64,000 nt of DNA. It comes from Methylocystis sp. H62. GTDB taxonomy: Bacteria; Pseudomonadota; Alphaproteobacteria; Rhizobiales; Beijerinckiaceae. Positions 1 through 8,122 of the stretch are shown piece after piece; positions within the stretch are counted from its first letter, which is position 1, and each line of letters begins with the position of its first letter. The position numbers and the translations under genes are program-made. The stretch lies in the NCBI RefSeq assembly GCF_015709515.1, contig NZ_JADNQZ010000055.1:67650-131649 (forward strand), given 5' to 3'. The notes under the pieces were generated by a model. That model saw only the letters and a list, made by a program, of their open reading frames with translations. It had not been told where the DNA came from and ran no database searches.

Positions 1-369
1 GAAGCGCTGCATGTCATTCGTGACGAACGGCTGGTCGAACGCAGCCAGGCGCTTGGCGCGAGAATGCTGCAACGGCTGCACGCGATGCGCGCCCCGGCGA
101 TCAGTGAAGTTCGCGGGCGCGGCCTCTGGGCCGGCGTCGACATCGACCCGCGTTACGCGAGCGCGCGAGAAATCTGCGAAAGCCTGCTCGCCAAAGGCGT
201 GCTGACGACCGCGACGCATCACACGGTCGTGCGCTTGGCGCCGCCCTTCGTCATTTCTCAAGACGACCTCGATCTTGCGCTCGACGCCGTCGAGGAGGCG
301 ATCGTAAAGTTTCATGCGCCGCGCAATCTCCGTGGCGCCGCCGACGTCGGCCATTCACTTGAAGCGTAG
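1..369 (+). CDS. rocD: Ornithine aminotransferase, C-terminal part (cut by window start)
   Basis: The frame is open from base 1 and ends with TAG at 367-369, giving the last 122 residues of a PLP-dependent class III aminotransferase. The segments EVRGRGLWAGVDIDP, CESLLAKGVL and VVRLAPPFVIS match the C-terminal small domain of ornithine-oxo-acid transaminases, which convert ornithine to glutamate-5-semialdehyde. The PLP lysine lies upstream of the window, so catalytic competence cannot be judged. The next gene is convergent (opposite strand), with its stop 9 bases away. Another class III aminotransferase is possible, but the RGRGLWAGV motif favours ornithine aminotransferase. Confidence 0.8.
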   Translation, partial: EALHVIRDERLVERSQALGARMLQRLHAMRAPAISEVRGRGLWAGVDIDPRYASAREICESLLAKGVLTTATHHTVVRLAPPFVISQDDLDLALDAVEEAIVKFHAPRNLRGAADVGHSLEA

Positions 370-378
370 GCGCAGCGG

Positions 379-2826
379 CTAAGCGCGTATGCGTTCGCCT
401 TTGGGATCGTAGAACGGCGAAAGAGAGACGGTCGCCGGCCGGCGCTCGCCGGCGATTTCAAGTTGATATTCGCCAGAGAGCACAAAAGTCGGATCGACTC
501 CGTCCGAGTTGCGGACATAGCCATAGCCGATCGCCTTGCCGATCGAATAGCCGTAGCCGCCGCTTGACAGCCATCCGACGCGGACGCCGTTACGATAGAT
601 CGTTTCGCGCCCGAGCAGCACGATCTCAGGATCGTCGACAACGAAGCCGGCGAGAAGTCGCGGCAAGGGCAAGCCCGCAGCTTGAACGAGCGCGTCTCTT
701 CCCTGAAAAGGCGCGCCGGACTTCATCTTGACGGCCCAGCCGAGTCCCGCCATCGGCGGCGTGTGATCCGGACCGATATCCGCGCCCCACGCGCGGTAGC
801 CCTTCTCCAGACGCAGAGATTCGATCGCTCGATAGCCCGCGTCGACGAGGCCGAAGGGCGCGCCCGCGACAACCAGCGCGTCATAAACAGAGACGGCGAA
901 ATCGACAGGGATGTGAAGCTCCCAGCCGAGTTCGCCCACATAAGTGACGCGGATCGCCAGCACTGGCGCGCCGGCCAGGCGAATTTCGCGGGCGCTCATG
1001 AAAGGAAAGGCGACATTCGAAAGATCATCGTCGCAGCATGATTGCAGAATCTCTCGCGCGCGCGGACCCATCAACGCGAGCACCGAATTCGCCGAGGTGA
1101 CGTCGATCACGCGCGCGTCCATGCCCTCTGGAATCGATCGCCTGATCCAGTCGAAGTCATGCGTGCCGAAGGCCGTCCCCGTCACGACATAGAAGCGGTC
1201 CTTCGCCAATCGCGAGATCGTCAGATCGCATTCGATCCCGCCCTTGCGGTTCAACAACTGCGTATAGGTGACGGCGCCCGGCGGCTTGGCGACATTGTTG
1301 GCGGCGATCCAGGACAGCGCCGCTTCGGCGTCTTTGCCGACAATCAGCGCCTTGGCGAAGCTTGTCTGATCGAAAAGCGCCGCCGCCTCCCGGCATGCGC
1401 GATGCTCTCGTCCGACCGAATCGAACCAGCCGGGCGCGCCGAACGAATAGCGATCCAGCGGCGCTTCGCCCACGCTCGCATCCGCGAACCAATTGGGCCG
1501 CTCGAAGCCCATTTTTTCGCCGAAGCACGCACCCTTCGCCTTGAGGCGGTCATAGAGCGGCGAGCGCCGCAGCGGCCGGCCCGACGTAAATTCTTCGAAG
1601 GGCCAGGCGATGCTGTAGTGGCGCGCATAGGCTTCGAGCGTCCGCACCCGCACCCAGGACGGGTCCCTGTGCGGCGCGCCGAAGCGGCGGATGTCGACCG
1701 GCCAGAGATCGAACGGCTGTTCGCCGTCCGCCGCCCATTCCGCCAGCGCCATGCCGGCGCCGCCCGCCGACGCGATGCCGAAAGCGTTAAAGCCGGCGCC
1801 GACGAAGAAATTGCGCACCTCCGGCGCTTCGCCGATCATCCAATTGCCGTCGGGCGTGAAGCTTTCGAGGCCGTTGATCATCTGCTTGACGCCGGCCTCG
1901 GCGAGCGCCGGCACGCGGCCGAGCGCGAGATCCATGATCGGCTCGAAATGATCCCAATCGTCTTCGAGAAGTCGAAAGGCGAAATCCTCTGGCACGGCGC
2001 CCGATGACCAGGGCACGGGATTGGGCTCATAGCCGCCCATGACGAGTCCGCCGACCTCCTCCTTGTAATAGGTGAGCCGATCCGGATCGCGTAGAGTCGG
2101 CAGATCGCTCGTCACGCCGTTGATCTTCTCGGTCACGAGATATTGGTGATGCACCGCCGAGAGCGGCACGGCGACGCCGGCGCGCGCCGCGAGCGGCTGA
2201 GTCCAGAGGCCTGCGCAGAGCACGAGCTTCTCGCAGGCGATGGCGCCGCGATTCGTGACGACGCCGCGCACACGATCGTTCTCGATGATGAAGTCCGTGA
2301 CGGCGACGCTCTCGACAAGCTTTGCGCCGGCAAGCCGCGCGCCTTTCGCGAGCGCCTGGGTGATGTCCGATGGATTCGCTTGTCCGTCGGTCGGCAGGAA
2401 AGCCGCGCCGACGACGTCATCGACATTCATCAGCGGCCAGAGCGCCTGCGCCTCCTTGGCGCTCAGAAGCTGCATCTCAAGGCCGAAGCTCCGCGCCGAT
2501 GTCGCCTGTCGTTTCACTTCGATCCATCGGTCGGCGTTGCAGGCGAGTCGCAACCCGCCATTGCGTCGCCAACCGGTCGCATAGCCCGTCTCTTTCTCGA
2601 GCCGGTCATAAAGCTCCACCGAATAGCCGAGGAGCTTGGTGATATTGGCGTTGGTCCGCAATTGACCGATCAGTCCCGCGGCATGCCAGGTCGAACCCGA
2701 CGTCAGCTGATGGCGTTCGATGAGCAGCGTCTCCACGCCGCGCTTGGCGAGGTGATAGGCCACGGAGCAGCCGACGATGCCGCCGCCGATCACGACGACT
2801 TGAGCGCTTCCCGGGAGATCCGTCAT
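379..2826 (-). CDS. FAD-dependent dimethylglycine/sarcosine dehydrogenase-like protein with GcvT domain
   Basis: This 815-residue protein begins with a Rossmann FAD site (VVVIGGGIVGCSVAYHLAKR) followed by SGSTWHAAGLIGQLR, the region that binds FAD in dimethylglycine and sarcosine dehydrogenases. The C-terminal half (about 430-815) is a GcvT/aminomethyltransferase domain, which in this family passes the formaldehyde-level methyl group to tetrahydrofolate. It probably oxidatively demethylates an N-methylated glycine or related amine in the cytoplasm. Its ATG overlaps the stop of the upstream kinase-like gene by 4 bases (ATGA), so the two are likely translationally coupled. The exact substrate cannot be read from sequence. 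Confidence 0.85.
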   Translation of the reverse strand: MTDLPGSAQVVVIGGGIVGCSVAYHLAKRGVETLLIERHQLTSGSTWHAAGLIGQLRTNANITKLLGYSVELYDRLEKETGYATGWRRNGGLRLACNADRWIEVKRQATSARSFGLEMQLLSAKEAQALWPLMNVDDVVGAAFLPTDGQANPSDITQALAKGARLAGAKLVESVAVTDFIIENDRVRGVVTNRGAIACEKLVLCAGLWTQPLAARAGVAVPLSAVHHQYLVTEKINGVTSDLPTLRDPDRLTYYKEEVGGLVMGGYEPNPVPWSSGAVPEDFAFRLLEDDWDHFEPIMDLALGRVPALAEAGVKQMINGLESFTPDGNWMIGEAPEVRNFFVGAGFNAFGIASAGGAGMALAEWAADGEQPFDLWPVDIRRFGAPHRDPSWVRVRTLEAYARHYSIAWPFEEFTSGRPLRRSPLYDRLKAKGACFGEKMGFERPNWFADASVGEAPLDRYSFGAPGWFDSVGREHRACREAAALFDQTSFAKALIVGKDAEAALSWIAANNVAKPPGAVTYTQLLNRKGGIECDLTISRLAKDRFYVVTGTAFGTHDFDWIRRSIPEGMDARVIDVTSANSVLALMGPRAREILQSCCDDDLSNVAFPFMSAREIRLAGAPVLAIRVTYVGELGWELHIPVDFAVSVYDALVVAGAPFGLVDAGYRAIESLRLEKGYRAWGADIGPDHTPPMAGLGWAVKMKSGAPFQGRDALVQAAGLPLPRLLAGFVVDDPEIVLLGRETIYRNGVRVGWLSSGGYGYSIGKAIGYGYVRNSDGVDPTFVLSGEYQLEIAGERRPATVSLSPFYDPKGERIRA

Positions 2827-3713
2827 GCTCTTTCCATTTGCTGAAACGCCGCCCAGGCGTCTTCGAAACGCGTCAGATTTTGTTCCGAGTAAGCGACGTA
2901 ATCGAAATCAATCGACGACCGACTCTCCGAGACAAGGCTCCACAACGCTTCGCGCAACAGCGAGGCGCAAAGCATCGCCTTGAAGCGGCGCCGCAACGCA
3001 TCGGTCGGCGCCGCCTCGAAATAGTCCTTGAGCATCGCGTCGTCGTCCGCGGCGTCAAAGCCATTGTTCGACGAGAGTCCGCCAAGATCGAACAGCGGCG
3101 TATTCCATCCCGCATAGTCCCAATCGACGAGCCAGAGACGCCGCCCGTCGTCGATGAAATTGGCGGCAAGGAGATCATTATGACCGAAGACGAGGTCGAT
3201 CGGGCCCGTCGCCTTTTCCAAACTCTCGCTCGCGGCGAGCAGGCGCGGCAATTTCGCCGCCATCCGGCTTTCGTCCTCGATCAGCGTATGGGCGTAGTCG
3301 CGAATGATATGGAAGACGTTGAACGCCAGGGTCGGCCCGCGCAAATGCAGCGCAACCTCACGATGAACGCGCTTGATGAGATCGACGCAGCGTCTGCGGT
3401 TCGCCCGCATGTCCTCGGGCTCATAGGTGCGGCCGGAAATATATTCGAGCGCCATCGCCATCGGCGCGGCATACAGAACTTTCGGGGATATGCCGGCGGC
3501 GCCCGCGGCCCTGCTCGCCGCCAATTCGTTAAAGCGCATGACGCCATGAACCGGAATGTCGCCGCCAAGGCGAACGACGACGGATCGATCGCCATCCTTG
3601 ACGATATAATTCTTGTTGGTGATGCCGCCGAGCAACGGCGCGATCTCGATCGGCCCGCGCCAGAGCGGAAGCGCGCGTATCAGGGCTTCTGGATCTGCGG
3701 TATGGGCTGCCAT
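2823..3713 (-). CDS. Choline/ethanolamine kinase-like phosphotransferase
   Basis: This 296-residue protein has the aminoglycoside phosphotransferase/choline kinase fold. DLVFGHNDLLAANFI is the Brenner motif with catalytic Asp, and LWLVDWDYAGWN carries the metal-binding Asp. I chose ATG 3713 because GGAG lies 4 bases upstream on this strand and family similarity starts just after (LPLWRGPIEIAPLLGG); an in-frame extension to 3878 is not conserved-looking. It is coupled by ATGA to the dimethylglycine dehydrogenase-like gene and divergent from eutB, so an amino-alcohol substrate such as choline or ethanolamine is plausible but inferred. Confidence 0.8.
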   Translation of the reverse strand: MAAHTADPEALIRALPLWRGPIEIAPLLGGITNKNYIVKDGDRSVVVRLGGDIPVHGVMRFNELAASRAAGAAGISPKVLYAAPMAMALEYISGRTYEPEDMRANRRRCVDLIKRVHREVALHLRGPTLAFNVFHIIRDYAHTLIEDESRMAAKLPRLLAASESLEKATGPIDLVFGHNDLLAANFIDDGRRLWLVDWDYAGWNTPLFDLGGLSSNNGFDAADDDAMLKDYFEAAPTDALRRRFKAMLCASLLREALWSLVSESRSSIDFDYVAYSEQNLTRFEDAWAAFQQMERA

Positions 3714-3814
3714 CGGCTCCGGCGGGGCAATATAACAAACTCGGACTGAGCTAATATATGCGGCTGGCGCGCAAAGGCCATGGGCTACGAAGGGCCTTGG
3801 GGAAAACCTTACGC

Positions 3815-3834
3815 GCGGACAGTGACATGTCCGC
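3815..3834. promoter_or_regulatory. Inverted repeat between divergent kinase and eutB genes
   Basis: GCGGACA, a 6-base spacer and TGTCCGC form a perfect 7-bp inverted repeat, 43 bases upstream of eutB and about 100 bases upstream of the divergent kinase start. It could be an operator for an ethanolamine- or amine-responsive regulator, or a small hairpin. No regulator gene lies next to it and no cobalamin riboswitch core was seen. Confidence 0.3.
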
Positions 3835-3876
3835 TGGGGCGCCATAGCCTGTGAGAAGGTCCTTCGAGGTCTGGCC

Positions 3877-5256
3877 ATGTATGCAACGACGATACGTGGA
3901 ACGAGCTACAGGTTTCCAGACCTTAAAACGCTGATGGCCAAGGCGACCCCCTTGCGTTCCGGAGACTGCCTCGCCGGCATTGCGGCGACGAGCGCCGCGG
4001 AACGCGTCGCTGCGCAGATGGCCCTCGCCGATCTGCCCTTGAGCGTGTTCTTGAACGAAGCGCTTGTCCCCTATGAAGAGGACGAGGTCACGCGACTGAT
4101 CCTCGACGGCCATGACCACAACGCCTTTGCGCCGATCGCCTCGCTGACCGTCGGCGACTTTCGCGACTGGCTTCTCTCCGACGCCGTCGATGAGCATGCG
4201 CTCGCCGCCTTGACCTTCGGACTGACGCCGGAAATGGCCGCGGCAGTCTCGAAGCTCTGCCGCAACCAGGACCTGATCCTGATCGCCGCCAAGCGGCGCG
4301 TCGTCACGAAATTTCGTAACACGCTCGGCCTGCGCGGGCGGCTGTCGTCGCGCATTCAGCCCAACCATCCGACCGATGATGCGCGCGGCGTCCTCGCAAG
4401 CGCCATCGACGGGCTTCTGCTCGGCAATGGCGACGCAGTCATCGGCGTCAATCCCGCGTCCGACAGTCCGGAGCAGTGCTACGAACTCCTGAGCCTTCTC
4501 GATGAACTGCGCGAGACTCTCAGCATTCCGACGCAATCCTGCGTGCTGGCCCATGTCACCACGACGCTGCAGCTGATGGAGCGACGCGCGCCCGTCGATC
4601 TGGTGTTTCAATCGATCGGCGGCACGCAAGCCGCCAATTCAAGCTTCGGGATAGACATCGCCCTATTGCGCGAGTCGCGCGAAGCGGCGCTTGCCTTAAG
4701 GCGGGGCACAATCGGCGACAATGTCATGTATTTCGAGACTGGCCAGGGCAGCGCGCTTTCGGCCAATGCCCACTGGAATTGCGATCAACAGACGCTGGAA
4801 GCCCGCGCCTATGGCGTCGCGCGGGTGCTCGATCCTCTGCTGGTCAATACGGTCGTCGGGTTTATCGGCCCGGAATATCTCTTCGACGGCAAGCAGATCA
4901 CGCGGGCGGCGCTCGAAGACCATTTCTGCGGCAAGCTGCTCGGACTGCCGATGGGCTGCGACGTGTGTTACACGAATCACGCCGAAGCCGACCAGAACGA
5001 TATGGACGATCTGCTAACGCTGCTCGCCGTCGCCGGCGTCAATTACGTCATGGGCGTTCCTGGCGCAGACGACGTCATGCTGAATTATCAAAGCACCTCC
5101 TATCATGACGTCCTTGCCGTTCGGCGCATGCTGAATCTGGCGCCCGCTCCCGAATTTGCGCAATGGCTCGCTGACGTCGGTTTGACGGACGCGCACGGCG
5201 AATTGCAGGCGCCGGCGCTGCCTGCATCCTTTGCGCCGCTTCTCGAAAGAGCCTGA
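3877..5256 (+). CDS. eutB: Ethanolamine ammonia-lyase large subunit
   Basis: EutB binds ethanolamine and, with EutC and adenosylcobalamin, converts it to acetaldehyde and ammonia. The 459-residue protein has the family's usual length. It has conserved stretches such as LTFGLTPEMAAAVSKLC, RIQPNHPTDDARGVLA, YFETGQGSALSANAHWNCDQ and GLPMGCDVCYTNHAEADQND, the last near the substrate and cobalamin interface. It is followed after 2 bases by eutC. No eut microcompartment shell, EutA reactivase or acetaldehyde dehydrogenase gene is adjacent, so ethanolamine probably serves as a nitrogen source through a minimal pathway (inference). Confidence 0.95.
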   Translation: MYATTIRGTSYRFPDLKTLMAKATPLRSGDCLAGIAATSAAERVAAQMALADLPLSVFLNEALVPYEEDEVTRLILDGHDHNAFAPIASLTVGDFRDWLLSDAVDEHALAALTFGLTPEMAAAVSKLCRNQDLILIAAKRRVVTKFRNTLGLRGRLSSRIQPNHPTDDARGVLASAIDGLLLGNGDAVIGVNPASDSPEQCYELLSLLDELRETLSIPTQSCVLAHVTTTLQLMERRAPVDLVFQSIGGTQAANSSFGIDIALLRESREAALALRRGTIGDNVMYFETGQGSALSANAHWNCDQQTLEARAYGVARVLDPLLVNTVVGFIGPEYLFDGKQITRAALEDHFCGKLLGLPMGCDVCYTNHAEADQNDMDDLLTLLAVAGVNYVMGVPGADDVMLNYQSTSYHDVLAVRRMLNLAPAPEFAQWLADVGLTDAHGELQAPALPASFAPLLERA

Positions 5257-5258
5257 GG

Positions 5259-6044
5259 ATGGCCGACGATCGCCCGACGCCTCTCGACAAGATTGCGATC
5301 CTCCGTTCGGCGACGCCGGCGAGAATTTTCCTGCCGCGCGCCGGAGCGGCGCTGACGACGCGCGCTACGCTGGATTTCCAGCTGGCGCATGCCGAGGCGC
5401 GGGATGCGGTGGAAGAGCGACTCGACGCCGACCGGCTCTTCGACGAGCTGACCTCGCGCGGGCTGACGGCCATCCGCGTGAAGAGCGCCGCGCGCGATCG
5501 GCGAAGCTTTCTGTTGCGTCCCGACCTCGGTCGAAAACTCGACGACGATTCCCGCCAGCGACTCAAAGCCCTCGCGGGCGACTACGACCTTGCGTTCGTC
5601 ATCGCCGAAGGACTGTCCGCCCGCGCCATCGCCCGGCACGCGCTTCCCGTGCTCGAAAAAGCGCTACAATCCCTCGATCGAACATCGTGGAACATCGCGC
5701 CGATCGTTCTCGCCGAACAGGGGCGCGTGGCGCTCGGCGACGACATCGGCGAAACGCTGGGGGCAAGGCTCGCGGCGGTTCTCATCGGCGAGCGGCCGGG
5801 CCTCTCCTCGCCCGACAGCATGGGCGTCTATCTCACATTTGCGCCGCGCGTCGGCCGCACCGACGCCGAGCGCAACTGCCTCTCGAATATCCGTCCGCAA
5901 GGGCTTTCCTACGCCGACGCCGCACGAAAACTGCTTTATCTTTGCCATGAGGCGCGCCGACGCCAGCTGACCGGCGTCGACCTCAAAGACGACGCCGATA
6001 CGCTCCCACTGGGAGAACTGCGCGCGATCGACGCCAAGAGTTAG
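5259..6044 (+). CDS. eutC: Ethanolamine ammonia-lyase small subunit
   Basis: EutC (261 residues) forms the cobalamin-binding interface with EutB. Recognisable segments are TPARIFLPRAGAALTT, LDFQLAHAEARDAV, IVLAEQGRVALGDDIGE, LIGERPGLSSPDSMGVYLT and the tail DAERNCLSNIRPQGL, all typical of EutC. It starts 2 bases after the eutB stop, so the subunits are co-translated from one operon. The next 130 bases hold no conserved gene, which ends the ethanolamine unit. Confidence 0.95.
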   Translation: MADDRPTPLDKIAILRSATPARIFLPRAGAALTTRATLDFQLAHAEARDAVEERLDADRLFDELTSRGLTAIRVKSAARDRRSFLLRPDLGRKLDDDSRQRLKALAGDYDLAFVIAEGLSARAIARHALPVLEKALQSLDRTSWNIAPIVLAEQGRVALGDDIGETLGARLAAVLIGERPGLSSPDSMGVYLTFAPRVGRTDAERNCLSNIRPQGLSYADAARKLLYLCHEARRRQLTGVDLKDDADTLPLGELRAIDAKS

Positions 6045-6179
6045 TTAGCGAATGAGCTACACGCTCTCGCGCTTCCCGCGCGCCTGGCGATCCAACTTTG
6101 GCGCAAGCGCAAACCTATCGGAACTATCGCCATCGCCGTGAGTTGAGACCTCTCTTGGCGCCGGGGGCGTTGGCGATTG

Positions 6180-7187
6180 ATGCAACTGGATCTCTGCTCC
6201 GACGAGACGGCCAGTGGGCCGCCGACCGCTTCTCGCCAGGGTCTGAGCGTCGCGGACGAGGCCTTGCTATGGTTGGGCGCGTTCTTACGGGACCAGAACT
6301 ACCGCTTCACCACCACGACGCCGCTGACCCATAGCCGCATCGTGCAACGGCCAGCGGTGGTCGGTTCGAATTTGACGCGCGCATTCGGTTGGAGTCTGCC
6401 GTTTTCTGCGAGCGATCTGCCGGCGCCGGTGTTACGCACTCTTGCGGAGGCGAAGGCGCTGGCGCACTGCAATGGCGTCTTGCGCAGCAAGGTGCGCTTC
6501 TCGACTCTCAAGAACCAGCTCTTCGCGCACTCGGCCTTTCCCACGGACGCCGCCGATTCAGTTTTTTTCGGACCTGACACTTACCGTTTCGCGCGCTGCG
6601 TCGAATCGATCCTCAATTCGCAGCCTCTCTCAGCCTCGGCGCCCCGCCGTCTCGTCGACATCGGGTGCGGCAGCGGCGCCGGCGGGATTTTCGCCGCGAG
6701 CCTGATGAGACCCGGCGTCGAGCTGCTGCTCGCCGACATCAATCCCCAAGCGGTGCGATATGCGCGCATCAATGCTGCATTGAACGGAATAAAGCGCACA
6801 CAGGCTGTTCACAGCGATCTCTTCCAGAACGCCGGCGGCCCGTTCGACTACATCATCGCTAATCCGCCCTATCTCGTCGATGACTACCAACGTCTTTATC
6901 GCCATGGGGGCGGCGAGTTCGGCATCGCCCTTTCCGTCGATATTGTGCGGGAGGGCATCCCACATCTAACGGAAAGCGGAAGGCTGCTGCTCTATACCGG
7001 ATCGCCGATTGTCGGCGGCGTGGACCAGTTCCTTGCCGCCGTGACGCCAGTCCTCGACGCTTCGCCGGTGACCTTCGATTACGAGGAGGTCGACCCCGAC
7101 GTCTTCGGCGAAGAGCTGGAGCGCTCCGCCTACGACAATGTTGACCGCATCGCCGCAGTCTTCCTCAACATAAAAAAAGAAGGCTGA
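6180..7187 (+). CDS. Class I SAM-dependent methyltransferase (NPPY type), first gene of a three-gene cassette
   Basis: The protein (about 335 residues) has a methyltransferase fold in its C-terminal half: LVDIGCGSGAGGIFAASL is the SAM-binding motif I, LLADINPQAV is motif II and IIANPPYLVD is the NPPY catalytic motif. NPPY enzymes methylate amide or amino nitrogens (HemK/PrmC, RsmC, N6-adenine enzymes). The N-terminal 150 residues (FLRDQNYRFTTTTPLTHSRI) are not ones I recognise. The start is uncertain: TTG 6177 and ATG 6180 are adjacent. The next gene begins 3 bases after the stop and a third follows, so this methyltransferase probably modifies a small molecule made by the cassette and not a ribosomal target (inference). 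Confidence 0.75.
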   Translation: MQLDLCSDETASGPPTASRQGLSVADEALLWLGAFLRDQNYRFTTTTPLTHSRIVQRPAVVGSNLTRAFGWSLPFSASDLPAPVLRTLAEAKALAHCNGVLRSKVRFSTLKNQLFAHSAFPTDAADSVFFGPDTYRFARCVESILNSQPLSASAPRRLVDIGCGSGAGGIFAASLMRPGVELLLADINPQAVRYARINAALNGIKRTQAVHSDLFQNAGGPFDYIIANPPYLVDDYQRLYRHGGGEFGIALSVDIVREGIPHLTESGRLLLYTGSPIVGGVDQFLAAVTPVLDASPVTFDYEEVDPDVFGEELERSAYDNVDRIAAVFLNIKKEG

Positions 7188-7190
7188 CAT

Positions 7191-8114
7191 ATGCGTGACC
7201 CTGATTGGATCGCTCTGGCTCCGGCGCAAAACGGCGTGGCCTTTGAGCGCTTCCAGAGAGAACTCTGCCGACGAAATGCCGCCCGGCTTGAGCCGTTAAC
7301 GCCCTCCGGCGACTGGCGCGCTGACGTGCTTGCGCGCGCCGTGCTCGCCGAAGCGGAGATCGCCTATGTCGAGAGCGCTCGTGCGGCGATCGCGCCCTTC
7401 GTCGCGAACATTCCGAGCGAGGCCGACGCCTTTCTGACCTGGTATGAGCGTCTCGCCGTGAACGGGCCAGGCCAAAACGATCCGCTGTTCCCTTGGCTTG
7501 AGCGACTGGCGAGCTTCGAGGAGATGAAATGGTTCCTTGAGCAGGAAGTCTCCGGCGAAGCGGGGTTCGACGATCTCGTCGCGCTCACCCAAATCAAGAT
7601 GCCGCAGACCCCCAAGCTCGAAATGGCGCGAAATTACTGGGACGAAATGGGGCGAGGCAATGCGCAGGGCATGCACGGTCCGATGCTGACGCGGCTCGCC
7701 GCCTATTTCGGCGTCGACGCGCAGCCGGAGCGCGTCTGCCCCGAGTCGCTCGCGCTCGGCAATATGATGGTGGCGCTCGCCAGCAATCGTCGCTTCGCCT
7801 TCCATTCGATCGGCGCGCTTGGCGCGATCGAGATGACGGCGCCGGGGCGCGCGATCCAAGTCGAGCGTGGACTGCGGCGACTCAAGGTTCCCGGCAAGCA
7901 GCGTCAATATTTTTCGCTGCATGCGATTCTTGACGTCAAACATTCCGAGGCCTGGAATCGCGAAGTTCTGCGCCCTCTCGTCGTAGAGGATCCGCGCCGC
8001 GCGCAGGCGATCGGCGAAGGCGCCGTTCTTCGGCTTTGGCATGGCGCGCGATGCTTCGAGCGCTACCGTCGTCATTTCCGGCTGCAGATGGAGTCGCCGC
8101 GTGAAGCGGCCTAG
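7191..8114 (+). CDS. Iron-containing redox enzyme, haem-oxygenase-like (HDO) fold
   Basis: This 307-residue, mostly helical protein resembles the haem-oxygenase-like di-iron oxidase/oxygenase family (relatives of UndA, SznF and CADD). Candidate metal ligands are spread as in that family: E117/E119 (FLEQEVSGE), E144 and E152-H162 (ARNYWDEMGRGNAQGMH), H206/E214 (HSIGALGAIE) and H244, D248, H251 (FSLHAILDVKHSEAW). Such enzymes use O2 for N-oxidation, C-C cleavage or desaturation in natural-product pathways. The RBS GAAGG lies 8 bases before ATG. It sits 3 bases after the methyltransferase and 8 before the ATP-grasp gene, so all three should be one operon. The substrate is unknown. Confidence 0.75.
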   Translation: MRDPDWIALAPAQNGVAFERFQRELCRRNAARLEPLTPSGDWRADVLARAVLAEAEIAYVESARAAIAPFVANIPSEADAFLTWYERLAVNGPGQNDPLFPWLERLASFEEMKWFLEQEVSGEAGFDDLVALTQIKMPQTPKLEMARNYWDEMGRGNAQGMHGPMLTRLAAYFGVDAQPERVCPESLALGNMMVALASNRRFAFHSIGALGAIEMTAPGRAIQVERGLRRLKVPGKQRQYFSLHAILDVKHSEAWNREVLRPLVVEDPRRAQAIGEGAVLRLWHGARCFERYRRHFRLQMESPREAA

Positions 8115-8122
8115 GAGCGTCC

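Noticed and set aside
3714-3876. Cobalamin riboswitch before eutB
   Set aside because: The B12-box core was not found in this 163-base region; only a short inverted repeat is present.
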